Shown piece by piece: positions 22,001-28,945 of a stretch of 28,945 nt of DNA; the first letter of the stretch is position 1; each line of letters opens with the position of its first letter. This stretch comes from Cruorifilaria tuberocauda. Taxonomy: Eukaryota > Nematoda > Chromadorea > Rhabditida > Onchocercidae. Position numbers and translations under genes: made by a program. The stretch lies in NCBI GenBank assembly GCA_013365365.1, contig JABVXU010000643.1:1-28945 (forward strand), written 5' to 3'. The notes beneath the pieces are model-generated. The model had not been told where the DNA came from and did no database searches. It worked only from the letters and a program-made list of their open reading frames with translations.

Positions 22001-25000
22001 ATGAGAAAGGCGCAAATAAAATTACTATTTTTTTGTAACATCTTTAGAAATCCAAATTTCCAGATATGTATTTTCCTAAGCCTAGGCCTTCAAAGCGCAC
22101 ATTTCAAGGATAATTTTCGTAATGGGTACTTTTTGAGGGACTCGAAATCAGTGAGAGAGCATAACGAATTTCTACAGTTTTACAACTATACAAGGATACC
22201 ATATATGATAGGAACGTTATTATTTGCAGCTTGTTGACGTAGACAGAATAGCGAGATGTGATGAAATTTTCAACTGAATGATATCATTTTTAGATGGCGC
22301 TTATTGGTGAATGCGTGCAACCTGGCTGTTCGATGTCTAAGGACGAATATATAACAGAAATGAAAAATGAAGCGATCCGCGGTCTTCAAGCAATCCTTCC
22401 ATCGCATGATTATTATAATGTACACTTTCAACCTTTACAAAAATTTTTAATTTACTCAAACGAAATTCACTTTTCATTATTAGAGATTTTTCCATTTCAT
22501 ATCTTTCTTATTTCCATTTCCACAGAAGCCAATTTAAGAACAAAAATATGACATTCTTGATAATCTTCTTTAGACATTTCTTAATATTGGTTGTTTCATA
22601 ACGAAATAACAAACATCCATGGCTGTTTCTAAGATGAGTAATAATCAAAATGAATAATAATAATCAATATATCAAGCGATACTTTTTCACAAAGATTGTT
22701 AAGGACTTTATCAAATATTTAACTGAAAATTAACTTTTTATTAGCATCCTGGTTATGAAAAATACTTCTACAAAACAGTTTGAATTATTAATCTTGTTTC
22801 AATAAGAATTTCTGAAATATGCGAAATCGCTGAATAGTACCGAAATTGTGCTGAAATACCCCTATCTAAAGTTTAGCTCGATCCACTTGTCAATGCAGCA
22901 CATCATTTATGGGCCATCGAAAGAATCCGTCTTTTCTCTCTGTTTTTCGATGATATTCAATATCAGTAATCTCCGTGATTTTGATATAATCAAAGCTGCT
23001 GAACTGCAATGGTACCAACAGTTAAAAGTGAGGCGATTCTTTGTGCAGATGTATGAGAAATACTACGTTGTTAATTAGAGTAACTTAATTGAAATTGAGA
23101 TTTCCCACGATATACAAAAACGGCTTTTTCTCCAACCATGGGATTTTAAAGTTCCTTTCTGCACACTTATCATTTGGCATGCGCTATTGTTAAATAAAAC
23201 CCAAAGTTTTAAATAGAATCATTTTACCCATAAAAAATCTGCAATATTAGATATTTCACAGTTGCAGATTACACTGAAATATGAGAGTTCTGTATTTCAA
23301 AAATAATTCTGCACAAACAAAAGTATAATATTGCACCAAAGTTTATTTCATTTTATACCGTTAAAGTAACTAGATTCTGATGTCATCTTATACCTAAAAA
23401 CTCTATTATGCAAAAATTTGAGTTAAAAAGATTAAAAGTGAATAAAATTTACTAAAAACATCATTCAAATGCTTACATTACATGATATTAAAAGCATTTA
23501 TAAATTTTATCAGTTGATCATTAAGAGAGGGTGATTTTTGCAGATTTGAAGATCTTTGCAAATTACCGTACATAACTTCCAGAAGCATGCTGATCCGAAT
23601 ATGAAACTATATTTGTTAGGTGATGAACAGGTTAACTACGAAATGCAAAAGGAGCAGTTTCAACTATTTTCTACTTTACCATCGGAGCTTCACTGATAAT
23701 GACTGCCATATATGTCATTATGTGGCAGTATGAACAGGTTCATTAAAATTTTAATCCAGATCAGTTGTTGACTTAACATTACACATAGTATTCTATAGGT
23801 TGTGGTCAAACAACTGTACTTTTTTTCATTTGAAGAATCATAGCACCATACTTGCTTTTAGAAGCGCAGTGTGTTAGCATATTATTATCATTAATGAATT
23901 ACAATCATAAAAAGTAAATCCAATTTATTTCCAAGCAAATAGCTTAATCATAAAGCGATTTAATAACTGTCTCTGTCAGCATAATTCATCTCCCCAAAAA
24001 GCAAAAACTGTTAGTGTTATTACTGCATTATTAATTGTAATTTCAGTGAGATATTTTAGTGATTTCCTTCCTTTCAAACTTTATTTCAGCAATGCGTTGT
24101 TGCCATTAAACAAAATATCATTTGAATTGTATTTGAAAGGATTCCAAAAGTGGCGAGATCGTGCTACTGTTAAAGCAATTTGCGAAAATTACTTTTTTAT
24201 GACACACATCCTTGATCTCATTTTATCAATCAAAGAAACAATTTTCGAAGCGGTGTTGATAACAGTTGTGATTACGGCCATCATTTGTTTTTTTTCTTTC
24301 CAATGATAAGAATTGCACGATACTTTCCTTACTATCAGTTATCACACGTTAGTTAATATTTTATTAAAAAATTCAAATCAAATCACATTGAAAATGATAA
24401 TACTTGTATTAATATGATTGATTTCTCGCCAGACTCTGCAAATATAACGTAAGTTAATACCATTATTTTTATCGTTTAAAGCTATTTGCCTATTCCTTCT
24501 CAAAATCACAGACTTTTGCAAGAGTGCTAGTAGGAAAATAGATATTAGTGTTACTTCACTGTTGATACTCCAAATTATTATTGCAATTAGATATAGTTAC
24601 AGTAATAATGGGAAGTCTTCGTTTTTGGGGAGCAGAATTAGAAGTGGTACTAATGGTAAATATTGTTATGGCTGCAGGCTTTACTGTTGATTATATATCG
24701 CATATCAACTATCATTTATTTGTGGAAGCCGGAAGCATGAAGAATCAAACAGGAAGCAGTCAACATTTGTCTAACTAGAAATTATGAATTCTTCTAAAAC
24801 AGGTAGTATCGCCTACAAAATATCATGGATGTTTAACACTGACCACTACGACTTTGAGTAAAAGCTTCCCCTCTAAGGAAACAAATAAATCCTAAATTAC
24901 TAAATAATAATTATAACCATAAGAAACTACTTGATATTCAGCAAGAATCACTTTAGTGTATTTCTTTCGTTTTTAAACAAATAGTTTTATTCATGGTGTT

Positions 25001-25058
25001 GTCAATTGTACTATTACAAGTAGGCGAGATCGAGCTTAAGCGATATAAAAAACTGTAA
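22001..25058 (+). pseudogene. Decayed tandem copy of the patched-related gene
   Basis: Segments match the upstream PTR gene in order. 22001-22237 has FRNPNFQICIFLSLGLQ and then the ectodomain start (FKDNFRNGYFLRDSK). 22294 onward has CSMSKDEYITEMKNEAIRGL. 22809-23027 is the YPYLKF block, ending QQLK at a donor in the same place. 23583-23737 holds LLGDEQVNYEMQ and then a membrane segment ending WQYEQ. 24047-24347 has ISFELYLKGFQKWRDRA, 24603-24802 has MVNIVMAAGFTVDYISHINY, and 24957-25058 is a possible last exon. The counterpart of exons 17556 to about 19182 (sterol-sensing half, GVDD, TM7, start of ectodomain 2) is absent; only about 309 bases lie between 23738 and 24046. Lesions: exon 23583-23737 is 155 nt against 156, shifting frame near 23646-23651; one base is missing at the T8 run 24288-24295, with a further shift soon after; TAG 24776-24778 and TGA 24785-24787 lie in frame before a conserved-position donor (GTAGTA, 24803). 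The first two exons lack in-phase donors. A functional product is unlikely. Confidence 0.8.
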
Positions 25059-28000
25059 TTTACGTTCAACTGAGTGTATCAAATAAAACCTTTTCCATAT
25101 CTTTCTTTGTTCTATGATTAAGAATTAAATGCAAAGAAATCGTATGTAACCTCTTGAAGAGTGTATCCATAAGACTGCCTAAACTTGCTAGGATGAAAAT
25201 AAAATTCAGATCGGAAGCATCAAAAGAGAGAGGCGTGAAAGTCTTGTGTTTAATGCTAAATAAAAGTACAAGGTGAGGACAAGACTGATGAGAAATGAGG
25301 AGCATTACTTCATCAATACATAAAAATACAAAAGCTATCGAAACAAAATGGAAAATATGGGGGCCTCGGTAACGTTACTCTTAAAATGTTATGAAAACAT
25401 TTTAATGATAACATAAAGAAGCGAAAACTTGAGAGAATTACATAACAGGAAGAAAACCACCTTATCATCGTGAAGCCTCACACGCATAATTCCTGATCGA
25501 AGGATGGGAAAATTGTTCGGAAATAGGTCCCATCCAACTGATGGTATACAATGAGCGAGAACATTGTGGGTGGTCTCATATAGCGGAGTGTAATGATGCC
25601 ACTAGCAGTACGAAGCTCGATGTGTGGTCGCCCATGTCTCAACAGTTCCTTTCGATTTGTATTATTTGCTCTAGTTCTTCCATTTTCGACGAATACTGGT
25701 CATCGTAAACCACCACTTGACTATTTCTAGCCGGTAACACTTCCTGCTATTACAGTTGCTGATAATACCAATATCACTTGTGACTATTGCTATTTTGCAA
25801 AATTTGCTGTTAAACTATTTGTATGATCAAAAGAATATGAAAAATGCACTTCATCACCCGCTGCCTGTTTCTTTATCCGGAAGAGTCGATGTATATATAT
25901 ATATATAAATAACCACTAGTATTGTCTTCTGTAATTATTGCTTCTTATTCCTCCAATCTCGTCATTAGATATTTTCTCCCAAAAGCACCAACGTTGTTTC
26001 AAATACTCATGCATTTGACCATCTTTTCATCGCTTTTTTTTCTTTGAATCATGGCAGTATTAGTTTGCATTCTCAATTCCCGAAGCAAACTTCACATTTT
26101 TACCAGCTATTGCTTTCCTGATTTATACCTCTTTTTACAGACTGACCGATTTTGTCGACACATTTGGTTTTGATGATTAATGATAGCCATTGATAAAATG
26201 ATCAAGTAATTTTGCCACGATGGAGTTTACACACATTTCTGCAGTTTTTGCTTTAATACAGTTTGTGTGCCAAGTATCAGTTTTTCAGGCTCACTTTCCA
26301 AGCTTAATTACAGCGCGCAGGGGCCTTTCCCAATTTACTATTAATTTCCGTTTATCATTCATCTATTTTACTTATCTCTTTCATGTCATTTTCCGTCATT
26401 TGTTTCCTTCAATTCCCTTCAACGAGAATCAAGATGTGCACATCATACTTTCCTGCTTTCTTTGTTGTGTTATCTTTTTTAACTCCCACTATATTACTTC
26501 TCGGCTTCTATATTTGCCGCCTGTATTTTACGTCCTATTCTGATTGTTGCTCTACATTTTCACTATTTCACGATAGCAGGGTATTGGTTGAATTTCTATT
26601 TCATGTACTTGAGATAAGTTTCCCGTACTGATGTAACTTGAGTTGTCCTGTCCTTCAGTCTAAAATCTTTTTTTGAATCCTGTCTTTTGGCTGCCGTTTT
26701 CTTAAATTAATTCTACATGAGTGTCAAAGTTAATCATTTTAAATTATGATATTCACTTAAAACTAGTGAAATTACAGCATATGGCGGTTCACATAATTTA
26801 GTAAGTCTTTCAACTTATAATTATCCATTATCCACTGCATAATCACAGTATGCAACTTTTTTCCCTCGGGGTGGAGCATCTTTGTGGTAAGGACCACTTA
26901 ACTTTTTATGAGTTCTGTCTTAATTAAATCCAGTTTGTATAAGGTAGTATTTCAAGATTATTTGAATTCCAATTGATCCACTTAAATCTTTGGTTTTAAA
27001 TTGCCTTATCAAACATATGTTTTAATATCATTTCATAGTATGAAAACATTTCCGAAAACTAAATACTTCGATCGAATTTTCTGGAAAAAGATCGATTATG
27101 GAGCTTTTCTCAAAAAAACAAAATCAAACAGTATGTTTGTTTTTCTGCCATAACTTTCCTGAACTGTACTGGAAGATGAATTCCTAAAAACTGATAAAAC
27201 AAAAAGATTGTTGTTCTTAATCATAAAAATTAGGACTGAAGAACCACCGATACATTTGATCCTTGGTGATTTTTAACCTTTCATCTGGATGAATGAAACA
27301 AAGATCTTTTCTGACAATTAAATTTCTATCCACAGACGCGCTGAGTTTTGCAACATTTTTGATTGGGAGTGATAATACCCCACTTTTTTGTTTAGTAGTA
27401 CAACTTGAAGCTCAGTTTCATCAGTTAAAATAATACTTTTTCAAATCGCATTATTCCATGATTGAAATTGAAGATTTCATTATAGTAGTAATTTGACCAT
27501 GTTGCAAATCAATTAATTAAAAATCAGTTGTAATTTTTTTTATTACTTTTAATAGGGATACAATGATATTGTCTGTAAATCAATTCAAAATCCGAAGGAA
27601 ATTTTAAAAAATGAAGGAAAATTAAAGGAAATTTAAAAGTTCGAGAAATAGTTGAAGTTTCGGAGAGAGGACCATGTCAGCAGTCCTAAGAAATAAAGAA
27701 AAAAATCAAACTGATACTTCATGACAACCACAAGAAGTTAAAATTTATCTTTACAAAACAAATTAATTATGCGTTTTCCCCGCACTATAGGGTTGCTGGA
27801 TAGGACTACAGTGAATGCACTAATATTCAGCTAATTTCTCATTTAACTTTATTCCGCGGTATTAGCTATTCATTCATATTGGCATTGTATCCCTCCTTTA
27901 GCTAAGATCCTTAAACAATTATTTCTTTTGCAAATAAATCACACGACAAGTTATGCAGCAAACATTCACTCAGTTCAATATAATGTTGTAATCGGAGTGG

Positions 28001-28089
28001 ATTCGCTCTAATTACAATATTTTGAAAATAACAGATCAACTATTTCATCGGAACATTGGACATGTTCCACAAAACATCCGAAATAATAG
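25059..28089. other. Gene-poor interval
   Basis: No gene is firmly supported. A G+C-richer block at about 25440-25760 holds no long frame on either strand. Overlapping + strand frames at 26220-26543 and 26383-26631 are hydrophobic. The second contains PAFFVVLSFLTPTILLLGFY and could be a membrane exon, but the DNA there is very pyrimidine-rich, which alone gives hydrophobic translation. A minus-strand frame at 25066-25305 is not convincing. No terminator or promoter can be placed. Confidence 0.35.
25892..25907. repeat. (TA)8 microsatellite
   Basis: A short run of alternating T and A, likely length-variable. No other significance is seen. Confidence 0.8.
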
Positions 28090-28493
28090 AAATTCACCAA
28101 CCTTCTTACCTTCAAAAACAATATAAGACTGAGAAGTATTGGAATAGTGTTTGACGCCTTTGCTACACTTTGGATGTATCGGAATGCGAGAAGTGCTTCT
28201 GCAAACAGTACAACTCTCCTGAACGGTAAAATACGTATTGAACAATTGTCGCAAGAAGAAAAAGTTAGGACAACTTATCTGGTGAAATACATGAAAGTCA
28301 TCTGTTGTGGTTATTTTCGTTGGTTGTGAGAGCTTTGATTCGGCAGAATTTTAACATTTCTTAACAAATGTGGGTGCGAAAGTAAACGTGATTTTTGTTT
28401 GTTCCAGAATCATCCGAAATTCGGAATGTTATTGAAGCAATAGCTATAAACAAAAATAATGCATATTATCGAATTCTGAATTGCTTGAATTAA
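28090..28493 (+). CDS. Two-exon coding-like segment, unknown protein (3' part of a gene)
   Basis: Exon 1 is open from just after a TAG at 28087-28089 to a phase-1 donor at 28310 (GTTATT). Exon 2 starts after a good acceptor (TTTGTTCCAG) at 28408 and ends at TAA 28491-28493. The junction gives CC-E-SSEIRNVIEAIAINKN. Exon 1 reads SIGIVFDAFATLWMYRNARS, then a charged stretch (GKIRIEQLSQEEKVRTTYLV). The first in-frame ATG is 28174, which would give a protein of about 74 residues; otherwise the gene starts upstream. No family is recognised. The opposite strand is also open here, so strand is uncertain. Confidence 0.4.
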
Positions 28494-28945
28494 TTATACA
28501 AGCTTAATGCTAATAGTCTAAACAAACATCCACTAATTTACTTCTTTGACCTTTACTACAACAACTAAATTATACGATATTAGAGCAATGCTCATGTTAC
28601 TTACTGACAGTGTTTATACTAGTGGTAACTGGTATCTTCGTGAAAGTTGTGAATAGCTGAGAATAACTGAAAATGGTAATAGCATTGATTATACAATTCC
28701 ATGATTGAAATGCTGGTTAAATCGTTACTAATACCTGTGCTACCATTTCTTGAAAACTCTGTTGCACCGGTAATGATACTATTACCTCTAATTATTAAAG
28801 AGCTGTAAGGTATGTTGAACAATAGAACAGTAATATTTATGCGGTATCGTTGTTACCCTTCGCATCTCAATTAGTATACGGCTTGAATTTTTGATCTTCA
28901 CAAAAGCTGTCAAGAAACTTTTCGAAGCTATTTTCAACTACAATA
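28494..28945. other. Right edge, possible minus-strand exon
   Basis: On the minus strand 28619-28822 is open (67 codons) and moderately protein-like (SLIIRGNSIITGATEFSRNG, then STGISNDLTSISIMELYNQC), with a GTATTAG donor-like site inside. It could belong to a minus-strand gene with the antisense open segment at 28045-28218, but no phase-consistent join was found. The remainder is A/T-rich with nothing recognised. Confidence 0.25.

Overview
The window looks like nuclear DNA of a nematode. It is AT-rich (roughly one third G+C by eye). Coding sequence is broken into short exons, separated by mostly short introns with GT starts and TTTTCAG- or TTTTAG-type ends. The best-recognised gene belongs to the patched-related (PTR) family of 12-span membrane proteins, which is expanded in nematodes. 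No rRNA, tRNA, CRISPR or bacterial operon structure was seen. The species cannot be named from the sequence; a parasitic nematode with long intergenic spacing fits.

Layout, left to right. A possible 3' exon of a gene runs in from the left edge (2-232). After a gene-poor stretch comes an unrecognised nine-exon gene (4421-6105), whose exons were joined by splice-phase consistency into about 227 residues. About 4 kb of mostly non-coding DNA follows, with one antisense open stretch at 6309-6611. Next is a secreted, very histidine-rich and cysteine-containing protein gene (10380-11766) with two small downstream exons that appear to replace its first stop. From 11.8 to 15.6 kb I see no gene, only a diverged 46-bp direct repeat and a possible solo LTR.

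The main content is a tandem pair of PTR-family genes on the + strand. The upstream copy (about 15.94-20.65 kb, 14 recognisable exons) is intact in every exon I can follow. It keeps both halves of the RND/patched fold, with GVDD in the sterol-sensing half and GLTIDYAAH in the second half. Its extreme 5' end was not found. The downstream copy (22.0-25.06 kb) has homologous exons at matching boundaries. It has lost the block from the sterol-sensing domain into the second ectodomain, and it carries frameshifts, in-frame stops and missing donors, so it is called a pseudogene.

The right part is gene-poor. A two-exon coding-like segment lies at 28090-28493, where the opposite strand is also open. 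The most unusual items are the decayed PTR copy, a near-perfect 24-bp hairpin filling a 107-nt PTR intron, the His/Cys-rich secreted protein, and the micro-exon gene of unknown family. All intron-exon structures are hand-built from sequence and need transcript support.
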